Shown here: one piece after another, positions 13,304-25,036 of the stretch
How the letters are laid out: each line of letters starts with the position of its first letter
How positions within the stretch are numbered: the stretch's first letter is position 1
Source: Bisporella sp. PMI_857
Taxonomy: Eukaryota > Ascomycota > Leotiomycetes > Helotiales > Helotiaceae
Reading direction: 5' to 3'
Assembly (NCBI GenBank): GCA_021307315.1
Contig: JAJSPD010000003.1
Span: 806,001-870,000 of the forward strand
Length of the DNA: 64,000 nucleotides
The notes under the pieces: model-generated
The model's input: the letters and a program-made list of their open reading frames with translations, nothing else
Told to the model about the DNA's origin: nothing
Database searches by the model: none
Made by a program: the position numbers and the translations under genes

Positions 13304-14468
13304 ATGAGTCGATATAATGCTGAGACCACTGGAGAGGAAATAGCAATGGATTGCCGTAATCAGATCGCAAACAAAACCATTTTGGTAACTGGCGCAAGTC
13401 CTGGTGGATTGGGAGCACAGTTCGCAGTCATCATTGCTCGGCATAACCCAGAATGTATAATTTTAGCAACTCGCGACCTCGCAAAGGCAGAAGAAACGGC
13501 CGAAGGGATTGCTGGCGTTGCACCAACAGTTCGCACACATTCGATCGAACTAGACTTGCAGTCGCTGAAGAAAGTCAAAGGTGCGGCAGAAAAGATCAGT
13601 TCCCTCGGTGAGAACATTGACATTATCGTCAATAATGCTGGGATCATGGCCACGCCATATAGGAAGTCTGTGGATGGTATCGAGAGCCAATTTGCTACGA
13701 ACCATATCGGCCATTTCCTCTTGACGAACCTTCTCTTGCCGAAGTTATTGGCCAGGAATGTTCCTGTTAGAGTGGTTAATGTTACTAGCAATGGCTATCG
13801 ATTCGGACCTGTTCGATTCGGAGATTGGAATTTTAATGTAGGACCTCGCAGAACCTTGATGCAGAAAAAATCATTAACTTAAGACGTTACATAGGATGGC
13901 AAGACCTACGAGCGATGGTACGCATATGCCCAGTCAAAAACTGCCAATATGCTATTTTCAAGATCGCTCGCACATAAATTGGCTAAGCAAGGCTTGGTCT
14001 CTGTGAGCCTCCACCCTGGAGTCATTATGACTCATCTTAGCAGAGACCTCGCTATGGAAGACTTTGCGGACCTTGGTAAGCTACCCACATGACCATTCGG
14101 ATCAATCGATCACACAAGATAACCAGGTTTGCTGGAGTAAATAGGTCGAATGGATCGGGAACAAGGTCATAGTCGCTATTGGGGAGACCACCTCCCTTTT
14201 AAGACACCATCACAGGGCGTTGCAACCCATATCTTTGCGGCATTTCATCCAGACTTGGATAAGAAAGGTTAGTGTGGTACTTATGCACCTCGAATCCAGA
14301 GATTCAAATGAGTAACGTGTCTATGGTACAGAATTTAATGGATCGTATATCTCGGATTCTGCTGTAGAGAGCCCTGAAGATGTTCACAGCTGGGCTAGAG
14401 ACGCGCTTGATGCAGAGAAACTGTGGGAATTGAGTGAGAAAATTGTGGGCCAGAAGTTCGATTTCTGA
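13304..14468 (+). CDS. Short-chain dehydrogenase/reductase (retinol dehydrogenase-like)
   Basis: Four exons: 13304-13837, 13895-14075, 14145-14267 and 14332-14468, giving 324 residues. The NAD(P)-binding motif is TGASPGGLG at residues 29-37, followed by NNAG. The active-site YxxxK (YAQSK) is at 189-193, directly after a DGKTYERW block common in this subgroup. Later GVIMTHLSR and PSQGVATHIFAAF match the retinol dehydrogenase/WW-domain oxidoreductase-like branch of classical SDRs. The GGLG variant of the glycine motif is slightly unusual. No signal peptide is seen, so it is probably cytosolic. The substrate cannot be told from sequence. It is divergent from the transcription factor gene and could belong to a small accessory pathway. 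Confidence 0.87.
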
Positions 14469-15467
14469 AATCGCTTAAAGGCCCTTGATGGAAATGAGAT
14501 GTCACAATGCTGAGCTTGGTATACTTTGGATCATTGACTTTGGTATTCTCTAGAACCATCCTAGCGAAGGAAAGTGAAGCATACATCAAATAACAAAATT
14601 TTGCAAAGGTTCTAATTTCCATGTTCAAGGAAGTCCTTTAGGTTCATTATCAAAGATAATCTTAGGTATTATAATCGTGACTCGAAGTGGGATTATAAAC
14701 ATTGCTTTAAGTAGGCTGGAACCAATGGGTGCCATAAATATGTCTGAGCACACGGTTACTACACTAACTGGGAAACAATGCAAAGCTTTGTGTCGCTGTC
14801 CCCGAAGAGACCCTTGAAATGACTTCTACCTGAAATAGACTCCGGTTGCTGAGCATATTATATAGTTAAGCACTTGCTGGACTGACTTCAAGGCAACCAC
14901 CTTTGCGATGTGAAGGCAATAATATAAATAATTACTGAGGCTCAGTAGCAAGGAGATGAGGGAATGCTCTAAGAGAATACAAAAGATAAGGATCACGTCA
15001 TGAAGAATTATGCAGTCTCGTTGTGGACGTCTTATTTTTTAATGCACAGGCCCCAATTCCACCACATTGCACTTGGGTATGTAGCAATCCTCAACACAAG
15101 CACCACGTCCTCGCATCATCTCATTATCCAGATCTCCATGACAGATGAACCAGTTCAACGAGCAACACTGATGTGGAAGGCTTCATTTCCGGCCAATTCA
15201 TATCCCTCCAATGCAAAATTCCGAAAGGTCGATATTGAGTCAAGAAATCCACCACCACATCACCGAGGCAAGGAAAAACGGGCTGAACAAGATATCCGGA
15301 TGTATTCCCAAACGCCTTTTGCAAATGTTCAAGGATTTTGGGTGCAGCCATCTTCTATCCGTCCAAGTATGCTAGCAAGAGAGCCTGTCTAACCCTCATG
15401 ATGACCGTGCAGAAATACCATGCGTAAACAGAAGACGAGACGAACGAGAAGTAGAGATATTGACAAT
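14469..15467. other. Intergenic, convergent SDR and eS27 ends
   Basis: A plus-strand frame at 15000-15392 (130 codons) has no recognisable family and runs into the 3' region of the minus-strand ribosomal gene. I regard it as chance. Nothing else was seen. Confidence 0.5.
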
Positions 15468-16002
15468 CTACTTCTTTCGGAATGAGCAGCCCTCAGTCAG
15501 ACGAGCCTTTCCCCCTGTAGGCTGGCATAAAACTGTCGAGCAGCCAGCACAGATAACAACGGTTTGGGCATGAGAGAAGACGGTGGTGATGGTGAAGCAG
15601 CCAGGGCACTTGACATCCATGAAGAAAGAGCGGGGTGCTGGGACCAGGTTCTATTGAGGGGCGAATGTTAGCAGTGCTCTGAATAGTTTCTTACTGCGAC
15701 AGGTACGTACCTTAAGCTTGTGCTTGCGAGCCTCCGCAGCAGGAGTTGGGTTGAGGAGGTCTACAGCGAGAACCTATCGACGCAGCGCCATGTTAGCCTC
15801 AGCATTCAATATCCCCAACTCCACTTCTATGGCCAAACTGTCCAAATCCAGCTTTTAATGACCCCGCTAAAGTGTCGCACATAGCGAGGAATCTCCATTC
15901 CCAATATTTATTCCATTGTTGGTAGGTCGTGTGCCAGATCTCCCAAATTTGCCTTCACCGACCATGCCGTACTCCATCTTGGGCAACGGGAGTTCTTACC
16001 AT
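15468..16002 (-). CDS. RPS27: 40S ribosomal protein eS27
   Basis: Zinc-ribbon protein of the small ribosomal subunit. Three exons: 16002-16000 (only the ATG), 15773-15711 and 15650-15468, giving 82 residues, the standard eS27 length. The zinc ligands are C37-x2-C40 and C56-x2-C59 (CPGC and CAGC), and the C-terminus is ...[10 protein letters not shown]. Splicing the initiator codon alone to [11 protein letters not shown] is unusual but is seen in fungal ribosomal protein genes. The first intron is long (226 bases), also a ribosomal-gene habit. The gene is divergent from PLP2 with 289 bases between the starts. Confidence 0.96.
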
Positions 16003-16291
16003 CTTGATGATCTGTAATCGATATTTATATCAAATTTGAATTGACTGACGGGTCTTTCGTCTTTGGCGTTATTCTTTGAGGACGTAGAGAGCAGATGTCA
16101 GTCGTTGTCGATACACGAGGCAGTAAAAAAGAGGAGAAGGCGAAGTGCAAGGGCTAATTTGTGAAAATTCGCTTAGGGCATTTTTGTGCGGGCTAGGCAC
16201 CGGTCCATAGTTTATCCGACGAAGTGCCCATAGAGGGGTTACAACGCAATTCTAGACAGCAACAGGAACATTTCAAAAATCTACTTTAAAC

Positions 16292-17121
16292 ATGGCTGCT
16301 CCTTTAGATCAGCGGGTTAATGTCCCAATAGATGACCCAAATGCAGATACAGAATGGTGAAGCTCAAATTTCAACATAATTGTTGTCATTCTCCCAGGAC
16401 TAACAGCTCTAGGAACGACATTCTGCGCAAACACAAAATCATTCCAGAAAAACCTCCTTCCCCAACGCCGTTGATTGAAGAAGCCATTCTCGAGGGACGC
16501 CGCCTGGCGCATGAAAACAGACTTGAAGGTAAAGATCTCGACGAACTTGACGAGCTGGAGGACTTGGAAGACGAGAACTTCCTAGAAAAGTACCGACAAC
16601 AAAGGGTACAAGAACTTGCATCGTTGACTAAGAAGTCGTTACATGGAACTGTGTATCCTATATCCAAACCAGACTATTCGAGAGAAGTGACGGAGGCAAG
16701 CGTCCATGGGCCAGTTTTGGTAAATTTGACCAGTGGCCTAGGCACCAACATTGAAAGTCGAGTGTTGAGTGAGCTATGGAGGACAGCGGCGGCTGAATTT
16801 GGAGAAGTGAAGTTCTGCGAAATTAGAGGAGACATGGCGATCGAGGGATACCCCGACAGAAACTGTCCAACTATTTTGGTTTATCATAAAGGAGACATCG
16901 TTGAGCAGGTGGTTACTTTGATGACTCTCGGTGGAGTCCGAATGGGAATGGCTCAGATTGACAGCCTTTTGATCAAAGTTGGAGCACTCAAGGAGAATGA
17001 TATGAGAGTTATGAAGCGAAGGAGGAATGCCGAAGATGCCGAAGAAGAACGTAGAGAAAAAGGAGGAATCAGAGGTTCGAAAAAGACGACAATAGAGGAT
17101 GATGATGATGATTGGGATTGA
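16292..17121 (+). CDS. PLP2: Phosducin-like protein 2 (thioredoxin-fold CCT cofactor)
   Basis: Two exons, 16292-16356 and 16413-17121, joined through a TGG codon, giving 257 residues. The early DTEWNDILRKHKIIP block is the conserved N-terminal signature of the PhLP2 group. A Glu-rich helical region follows (about residues 55-80), then a thioredoxin-like domain (about 90-215) with VLVNLT, FGEVKFCEIRGD and NCPTILVYHKGD, and a highly charged Asp-rich tail. The family assists the CCT chaperonin in folding actin, tubulin and cell-cycle proteins, and is essential in yeast. The domain carries no CxxC redox pair, as usual for phosducins. It shares a short promoter with the divergent eS27 gene. Confidence 0.93.
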
Positions 17122-17315
17122 GAAGCATATCATTGTGTCACAGAGGTGTGGCGCATACCAAAAGAGCTACAAGCTCTGTGGTTTCTGATCAATGCTATTC
17201 GTTTGATGAGTCAGACTTGAATCTGAGTGTGAGTATCATTATTGCTATTGTTCATTCCCCCAAGCTTTTATCCATTTTAGGCCTGTACAAGAACTAAACT
17301 AATCATGCCTCAGCC

Positions 17316-17636
17316 ACCAAGCTTCGAACTTGGCGGTACAATTCACCATTGGATCGAGAATCTTATCTCAACTTAACTCGTGAAGATTCGGGTGCTCAGC
17401 AGAATGGACAAAAGTTTAGCATTTATAGTGTCTTTGATAATACAAGATATCCAAACGGCGGTTCTTATTTGTACTTAGCAGTTCTCGGAAATGGGTAATC
17501 TTAAACAACGGGTTATGATCATCGTTGGGTCAAATTCTCCACCGCTTACCTTCTTCGTAATATCCTCGCAGCATCTCTAGGCTTGGTTGGCGCCTCTCAA
17601 GGTATATTCCTTTTCCGTGAAAGAATTGACAGAGAA
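17316..17636 (+). pseudogene. Possible decayed coding fragment
   Basis: One frame stays protein-like for about 107 codons with only two closely spaced stops. It reads RESYLNLTRED, then FSIYSVFDNTRYPNGGSYLYL, then YDHRWVKFSTAYLLRNILAAS. The family is not recognised. No splice sites that would remove the stops are obvious. It may be a remnant of a lost gene or chance. Confidence 0.22.
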
Positions 17637-18968
17637 CTGGTCCGGAACTGCTGCATAGTTTGCAGTAAAATCAATAATTCCGTTTCATTTTGCTGCAAGG
17701 AACACCTCAGTAATGTGCCAGGACTATCAACTTTAACGCCAACGGTTTGTTGAACAATTGTGACACCTTCCTATTGCATTATTTTAATGGAAGTCCCAAC
17801 ATCAATCTCATACTCAACGCCATGCAGTCAAGTCTCGTCATAGTAGGGATATCATCCATCACTTCGAATTTGATGACCCGCAGCCAAGGGTATCCCTTGC
17901 AATGGACAAGCTGTCGGCAATGCACACCCGCTGAGCACCCATGATTTTCGCCCATTTTTAGCACACAGGAGGGCCACGAGATTCATTGGAGGCAGGCAAT
18001 TAGCTTTTAGGCAGCATCCTTTATTATCATGCTTCTGCACAGCAAGCATACTCAAGGGTAGTTGCATTCTGACGCGGCCGATATCTGCTAACGAGCCATA
18101 AACTACTCCTCCCTAGTTTGGCGTCGTTTTATTGTTCTGAGGCGGGGTTTTCTAATTTTAACTAAGATTTTGCGTGTGTGACAAGAAAATATTTTGTGAT
18201 GGAATCTGGTCTTAAGAAATATAGGATATAAGAAATTTTAAGGTCATTGGAGTTGATGTGAGGAGAAGACCATCTGGAGGCAGAAGCAGAGGCGAAATTC
18301 TTTGATTTTATTTAGCAAGTAGCTTTGAGTTCCTTCTGGGCTCTGTATTAGATCGACGTTACGTAATTGGGCATCAAGATGATTCATGCATCTTGAGCAT
18401 ATATATATTTTTTCTTATTAAATCTACTTTGAAAATATATAAGGTCTTTACTTTATGGATATATGGTTAGCTAGAGTGACTAGGTCCACTGATTAGCCTT
18501 AAATATTTAGTGCTTGCCTTGAAATCACAATTATGTCGATTTCTATTTTCTATCTTAGGAAATAATTTTGCCCTAGGAGAGGATTTACATCTGAATAATT
18601 CATGCTGGTAACAATTTCTCCCTTCCGTCCTGTTTAAGTTTGTTTACCACGTCTCTAAGCAAAGTTTGAAAGTTTCATATGCTCAGATTATATCTCTAGC
18701 CATTTAGGGAAGGAAACAGGTGCTTTGTATGTTTACTCAAATAGTTCCTTTCTTTTAAGCAAGTCCTAGTACCTTGGTATTTGCAAATCGGGTAGCAAAA
18801 TGTGGCTTACCCGAAGCACAGTGCCAAGGCCGGCTTCAATGGTCCGAGCTTACCGGGAATAGAAAGCGCGATTCGGATATCCTTTAGCGCGTCATCTTGT
18901 TTACGTTCTATCAGTAACTCACTAGATCGAAAGCTTGGCCATCAATTGCTAAATACAATAGAGTTACC
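17637..18968. other. Gene-free AT-rich region upstream of the LRR gene
   Basis: No supportable gene. The section 18080-18790 is markedly AT-rich. Short frames at 17747-18067 and 18802-19170 overlap other frames and show no family signature. Confidence 0.45.
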
Positions 18969-20701
18969 ATGGAGGACGATTCTTACCCACTTCCTAAGCT
19001 TACCTGGCATCCATCTACAGAATCATTCTCTCATGACCGACCAAGCAAACGCGTCAGGCTCTCGCCTCCCCTGTCAAGCGATCCGGTTTTATTTTCGAGT
19101 GTGTAACATTTTAACGGCTGCCCGTATATGCGTTAAGAATTATTTGCTGACTTGCGGGATCTCCAGGTGATGATGATCCCTCTATAGATAATTATGTCGG
19201 ACCTGGTAGACGAAAGAGACAGTTTCGAGGGCCTTGGTACCAGCAAAAGGAGTGCGGATCTCAAAATGTTCAAGTTCGAAACAGCAGGAGGAAGTTTGAG
19301 CGCCAATATGATAGTGGTGTATTTCTTGGCAGTGATTGTACGGACACCGAGGATGCAGTGGAAGATGATGGCCAATGGCGGAATCCTTTGGGTTTGTCTG
19401 CAAGACAATGGAACTCTCGCCAGCCAATTGTCAAGCAAGAGGCTACACCCGAAGTTCTTGCACGGAAGTATATTGATATATGCCTAGAAGAAGGCTTGGA
19501 AATTATTGATTTGTCGTGAGTACACACTGTAATGCTATAATGTGCACAGCTAATTGATTTCGAGGTCTCGGAATTTGACGGTACTCTCAAATGACACGAT
19601 ACGGCCATTGTCAACCTTTACGCGTAACTTGACATTCGCTATAGATGTCTTTGACGAATTGAATCCTAATCTGAAGATATTTCTTGCATCTAATAGATTA
19701 AACTATCTTCCAGAGGAACTCTTCAACCTTGAACGTCTTACCGTTCTCAGTATACGGGACAATGACATTTATGAGATCCCCCCCGTCATTGCTAGACTCC
19801 AGAATCTCAACGAACTAAATATATCGCAAAACAAGTTGCAATATCTTCCATATGAGATTTTAGATCTATTTTCTGCAAATTGTCATCTAACAGGTTTCCA
19901 AATCCACCCGAATCCGTTTCTAGAACCACATTTTCCACCTGAAGAAGAGGCAGGCAGTGATGAAGAGGTCGAGGTTATACCTGTTGTTCAAACCCAGTCT
20001 CGTCCTCGTCGAGGGGCAATTTGGCCTGGGCTCCAAAATTGGCATCCTGAATGGAAGATATCCTACCAAGCTCGATCGGAAATTAGATATCTCGACTTTA
20101 ACGGTGCTCATCTTCAGGGGCCGAATTTCTCCAGAAATACACTATTTGGTCCAGGTACACCTACGAACGGCATCCCTATTGCAAAATGTGATGATGTTCC
20201 TCAACCACCCAATACACGAGGCTATATGGTAAGTGCACCGAGAATCGCAAAACCCTTGATTTAATATAGTGAAGATCCTCTTCATTGAGGAAGTAACTAA
20301 CCTGATATTTCAAGGTATCTCGAGCACCATCGCTCCTCGAAGTAGCCTTGAATGCTTGTGCTCAGTCGTCCGACCTTCCAAATCTCAGCGCCATGCTCCC
20401 AGATCTCAGCCCTGAGTATTTCCCAGGCTTGCTAGCTTACGCATCCGCGAAGAAAGAATCTGGAGATACGATATGCACCATGTGCAAGCGAAAATTCATC
20501 ATCCCCCGGACAGAGTGGATTGAGTGGTGGGAAATAAGAAAATCAATAGAGAACCAGAATATGGCTACTGCAATTGCGCCTTTCCAAGAAATGGTTAATG
20601 AGCGAGATGTCAAAGAACGCATGGTGCCTCTGATTCGGCGAGGATGTAGTTGGCTTTGCACTCCTGCAAAAACTATCTCTGAGGTAGATGTGGCAAACTG
20701 A
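18969..20701 (+). CDS. Leucine-rich repeat protein, fungal, function unknown
   Basis: Four exons: 18969-19098, 19167-19515, 19565-20228 and 20315-20701, giving 509 residues with all phases consistent. The N-terminus (MEDDSYPLPKLTWHPST) leads into a basic/acidic disordered part. Residues of about 160-250 hold several LRR units of the LxxLxxLxLxxNxL type, for example LTVLSIRDNDIYEIPP and LNELNISQNKLQYLP. An acidic spacer, a SRPRRGAIWPGLQNW segment and a C-terminal region with a C-x2-C pair (CTMCKRKF) follow. LRRs usually bind other proteins. The pairing with a small Cys pair and a C-terminal globular part is seen in uncharacterised fungal proteins, so I assign no function. There is no signal peptide or membrane helix. 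Confidence 0.82.
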
Positions 20702-21565
20702 AGCTTTAATGGAATGGTCTTTGTATATTAAATTGTCCTGGTGACCATTAGCCTAGGGAAAATGTCACCAACCCGTGCGAAGGCCTTATTATTCGAAATG
20801 ATGGAATTCCGAAACATGGATTCAATGTTTGGCATTAAAGTCCTTGCTGCTGCTCGAGACCAGATTGATGCAAGAGTTCTCCAACTTCAATCATTCTTTC
20901 ACATTGCAATTCAACATCCTGGTGTAATGATAGATTGGAATATGCTTTGTTTCATATGAGGCTAAACTCCACAACAGATTCCATGTCTTCAAGGACGACA
21001 CATAGATCGTTGTTTATCAAGCCGCTCCTAATTGGCCCTGGTCACAAATAAGTAGTATAGCAAAAGGATAAGCACACTTCTCCGTTCCGTTACAAACTCA
21101 TGAGATGAATGTTCCAAGCCGATTGAGGGACCATATATTGATCGGGGAAAAAAATCTATATCTATCTATAAAATTATTAAGTGAGGGACCTTTCATAGTG
21201 GTCACATTGGCTGTGATATTCGCTTCAATCAGCATAACTGCAGCTAAAGGTGCCTAAGTTGTATCTCAGGCCTGCCTTTGACTCTGGAGACTGTTTAATT
21301 GGTTTCGAGTCCAGCAACGGGTTCAGAGCAGGTGAGAACATCATTATACCAATTCCAGGAAGTATTGATAAAACATTGAAGATATTCCTTCCCTCGGCTG
21401 TCCGTTAAGGTGAATACAAAGGTTTTAGACATTGATTTATGTGGCTGTCCGTAATCATCATCGTCATAGTTTGATTTGAACATGCTAAGACTGTCTTGCC
21501 TAAATGCTATGCAGACCAGCGGGGAAATCGTCCAAGCGAGTTTAGATTCCATTTACAGCTGGCAT
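20702..21565. other. Convergent 3' intergenic region
   Basis: Lies between the LRR gene (+) and LIP2 (-). The short frames at 20741-20959 (+) and 21295-21552 (-) have no supporting context. An AT-rich run with repeated TATCTA is present near 21155-21175. Confidence 0.5.
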
Positions 21566-22447
21566 CTACGCGGTGTCAGAAACTTCTTCGGATGCGGCCG
21601 TGACAAACTTGTCGCTATATGCCTCTTGGAGCAGATCCCTTCTCTCTTCCACGGTAGCCCATCTAATCCGAGCTTGCTTTTCTTCCTTGTGTTCATCCCC
21701 CCATAGACAAGTCACAAATTCCTCTATCCAGTGCTTTGCGATAATTGTATGCATCGTATGGAAACCTGGCTTATAACTCCTCTCCTGAGCCATGCTGGTC
21801 ATCTGTTTGCCTTCCAAGCCGCATGCCACAATCCGTTTGAACCATGCCAGATCCGTATGCAAGTTCAGACCAACGCCAAAACTGGTAATGTTTCTCCTCA
21901 GATGTATGCCCAGCGCTGCAATTTTTTTCTCCTGGGTAACCCATACGCCAGGATTCTCGGTTCGGAAGCTCTTGATTTTCCATCTTGCGAGTGTTTGGAT
22001 GGTTGCCTCTTCCAGCACATTCACATAGCACCGCGCCGTCAATCCATTAGGCCATTTCGGGCTGCGTATCGCCTTGAGGTCGAGTATTGGGTATATGACA
22101 AGCTGTCCAGGCCCATGGAAGGTGATTTGCCCACCGCGGAGGCTTTCTGTGATTGTAGGAGCAACTTCCGGGTTGGAGGGTAGAGGTTGCGTCAAGAGCT
22201 GAACTTGATCATGTGTAAGAGTGCCACGTTCGCGGCGGCCAGTGGTGTATACAGGTGGGGGAGTGAATAGGAGGAGGGTGGGTACAGGTGACGCTGGCAA
22301 GGGCGATGGTGGATTGCGCGATGACACGAGAGCTTTGTGAGCAAGAAAGTTGGCGACAAGCTTCTCTTGAATGGCCCCGGCACGATTGTATGAGATTGGA
22401 GGCAGCCGCGGAAGTCTGTAGACTCGCAGAAACTGCGGAGTTGACAT
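21566..22447 (-). CDS. LIP2: Lipoyl(octanoyl) transferase (LipB/LIP2)
   Basis: Transfers octanoyl from acyl carrier protein to the lipoyl domains of mitochondrial dehydrogenases and the glycine cleavage H protein, the first committed step of lipoate synthesis. Single exon, 293 residues. The family signature RGGQITFHGPGQL lies at 104-116, KIAALGIHLRR (catalytic Lys175) at 175-185, GVGLNLHTDL follows, and the catalytic Cys209 sits in VACGLEGK. The N-terminus MSTPQFLRVYRLPRLPP is basic and could serve as a mitochondrial presequence. The acidic, charged C-terminus extends beyond the bacterial enzyme. It is divergent from the SUR7-like gene across about 1 kb. Confidence 0.94.
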   Translation of the reverse strand: MSTPQFLRVYRLPRLPPISYNRAGAIQEKLVANFLAHKALVSSRNPPSPLPASPVPTLLLFTPPPVYTTGRRERGTLTHDQVQLLTQPLPSNPEVAPTITESLRGGQITFHGPGQLVIYPILDLKAIRSPKWPNGLTARCYVNVLEEATIQTLARWKIKSFRTENPGVWVTQEKKIAALGIHLRRNITSFGVGLNLHTDLAWFKRIVACGLEGKQMTSMAQERSYKPGFHTMHTIIAKHWIEEFVTCLWGDEHKEEKQARIRWATVEERRDLLQEAYSDKFVTAASEEVSDTA

Positions 22448-23518
22448 ACTAGAATATCTTCATAGTCAAAGGGTGCGAATTGCAGGTAACTAGATGTATG
22501 GTCATTGGTTTGAGGTGTGCTCTTATCAACGGAGAATTGGCCATCCCCCGGAACATATCCGGCCCTGATAAGAAGACTTTGGGGCTGAATACATACAAGC
22601 GGGGGCATTTGCGTGGTTGTAAAATCGTAAATATTTTGTCACTTCGCTGGTTGAGATGGCAACTTTCTTGATTGTCGAATAGACTTATGCAGCACCTGTA
22701 TGAACTTATACTTGGTGTTCTGTTTGGCGGAGCATGATAATTCAGACAAAAATACTTCAAAGAACAATCAACAATAGCTGTGCATGAATCGCTGATGTAG
22801 ACATTGATCCCTAAGAAAATCTTCTACGGGGCCACGGACAATTACTTAGAGCCATATTCTTAATCAGACAATGTCATGTGCTCAATATGAGCTGGCATAT
22901 CGTACGTTCTTATCCTCTGGTGGTTGAGTAGGTTTTGGATAAACTCAGGGTTGTGTTAGCATGACGTCAACTTTAGTCTGTGTGTTCTCTTCAGCAATAC
23001 TAGCTAGCCAGGAGAGCGACCTTAGGAGGTTGCTCATAGAACTTAGGTTTATCACACTGCATGGCGATGGCACAAAAGCTTAGAGATATGTCACAGAACA
23101 GCTCCACTACAGTAATCATGACGAATATCAGGTGTGAATATGGTGGTTCACCGTTGGGTTTACCGTTAGGTTTACCGCCAAGCAGCAGCCGAGGAGGCAA
23201 TGCGTCATCCAAGCAAGCTGGGACAGCTTCCAGTGCACCTCCGCACACCACATAGCTAAAGGGAACAGGGAATTTGTTTATTATGCCAGTCGGCCGCTTC
23301 CACCTCTTCTGTTGCTCTCCATCCATATAATTGAACGCCGAGGTAATATCAATCGCTGTGTATTATCAAGGTTCTCCCAGGCAAGGTACGGTTGCGGGCA
23401 CAAAATTTGGCGAAAGCAGCTCTTTATTCTTCGGTTCCTTGCAAGTGCTCACAACGAATCAATAACAGGATCGTGTCCCGTTCGATCTCAAACCTCCCTT
23501 CATCTAATAAATAATACC
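22448..23518. other. Intergenic region between LIP2 and the SUR7-like gene
   Basis: No supported gene. Overlapping short frames lie at 23000-23326 (-) and 23061-23255 (+). Around 23150-23180 a 12-base unit, close to GGTTTACCGTTA, is imperfectly repeated in tandem, and it makes these frames look repetitive. Confidence 0.45.
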
Positions 23519-24451
23519 ATGGCTGCGGGAATTCGTGAGCGTGCTTCTCTCGGGTTGATGCACAAGAACTAATGGAGATACAGGTGGCATCGCGGGCATC
23601 ACGTCCCTGATCCTCATAGCCGGATCCCTTGTCCTTATTTTCTTCGTCGTTCTGAGTGGTGTCAAAAGAACCACGCCGTTGAACAGTACATATTTCCTAA
23701 GAGCTGATACCTCAAGCGTCCCTGGAGCGAGAGCGCAGTCGCAATGGACCTATTTCTACGTTTGCGACACCGGTAACACAAATTGCGGTTCACCTGTGCC
23801 TGCTCTGCCAATTGGATATGCCTGGGTGGCAGATTCAGCAAATATACCGCCGTCTCTCGTTGGGTATGCACATGACAGCGCTATTTTCAGTGTCAATATT
23901 CTAACGATTCGCAGTGGTCACGCCAAAAACACAACAAGTACCTACTACTACTATATGTGGAGATTTGGATGGGTGTTCTATCTTTTAGCCCTACTCTTTG
24001 ATGCCCTAGCATTCCTCGTAGCTCTAGCATCCCCTGTCTCTCGTCTCGCGTCTGGGCTCTCTGGTCTGATTATAGGTATCGCTTTGTTCTGGATGTCTCT
24101 CGCAGCAGCTTTGATGACGTAAGTATTTCCTTAAAGGTGCTTTCGTATATGTATGCTGATCAGCATAGTGTTACGTTCGTTAAGATTCGCAACGAATTCA
24201 AAAGCCAAGGACTCGACGCCCACATTGGCAGGTATGCGTTTGGTTTTACCTGGGGTGCTTGGGCCGCTATGTTCCTTGCGACTCTCCTACTATTCCTAGG
24301 ATGTGGTCTCGGTGGACGTAAAGACCATGTTCGTGACACTCGGCCTCGGCGTCGCTTTGGATTTTTTCGCCCCAAGCGCAGAACTTCCACACGTCGTTCA
24401 TTCATCGATGAGACCTCTAACCAGCGTCGCGTCAAGGATGAATATGCATAA
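23519..24451 (+). CDS. SUR7/PalI family plasma-membrane protein
   Basis: Four exons: 23519-23534, 23584-23863, 23915-24118 and 24169-24451, giving 260 residues. The first hydrophobic segment, at the very N-terminus (GIAGITSLILIAGSLVLIFFVVL), is followed by an extracellular loop with TPLNSTYFLRADTS, WTYFYVCDTGNTNCGSP and LPIGYAW. Three further membrane helices follow: YYYMWRFGWVFYLLALLF, SGLIIGIALFWMSLAAALM and FGFTWGAWAAMFLATLLLFLGC. The tail is Arg-rich and cytosolic. This four-helix claudin-like layout is that of the SUR7/PalI family, whose members mark eisosomes or act in pH signalling. The short first exon and the choice between the TAG and CAG acceptors before exon 4 are the least certain points. 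Confidence 0.88.
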
Positions 24452-25036
24452 GGGTACAGAATGGGCTACTGACATAACAGCATGGCGAGTGAACAGCATA
24501 CAAAAATAAGATAGGCGGCCCCAGGGAAGAAACAGTTGCACGAATATGATACTCACAAAGCAGAATCTATAATGGAGTTATGGCGCGGATTGTATGATAT
24601 GATAATGGATGGTACGGATTTCGCTATCTCGAACTCCTAATGTTTATACTTCACAAACCGAATGAAAGCTAGCACGAACTTTCTCTATGATTCTTAATAT
24701 TTTGAGCTTTCTACCATGCAAATTCAATGGAGGATATCCAAAATGCAGTTTCGTACTCTATCGCTGTGATAAGGCTTTCCAAAATGAAAAGATGTACGAC
24801 AATCTTCTCAGCGCAGACAGTTCCATGAATAGAGCAATAAATTACTTGGCAGAGCCCTTAATAAAAGCCGCTCAGCATATGCAACAAGCTACTACCCATA
24901 TTAGGCACTAAACAATCACCCAATCATGAATCACTCCGCACAACACATGCAGCCTCCCTTCATAAAACATGTTAAAAACTGCTTCAGCACAACTTTCCAG
25001 TTTTGGCTCCTTTGTAAGATATATCCCATCCTCCAT

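Noticed and set aside
15000..15392. 130-codon plus-strand frame as a gene
   Set aside because: No family signature, no splice context, poor codon character, and it lies at the 3' end of the convergent RPS27 gene.
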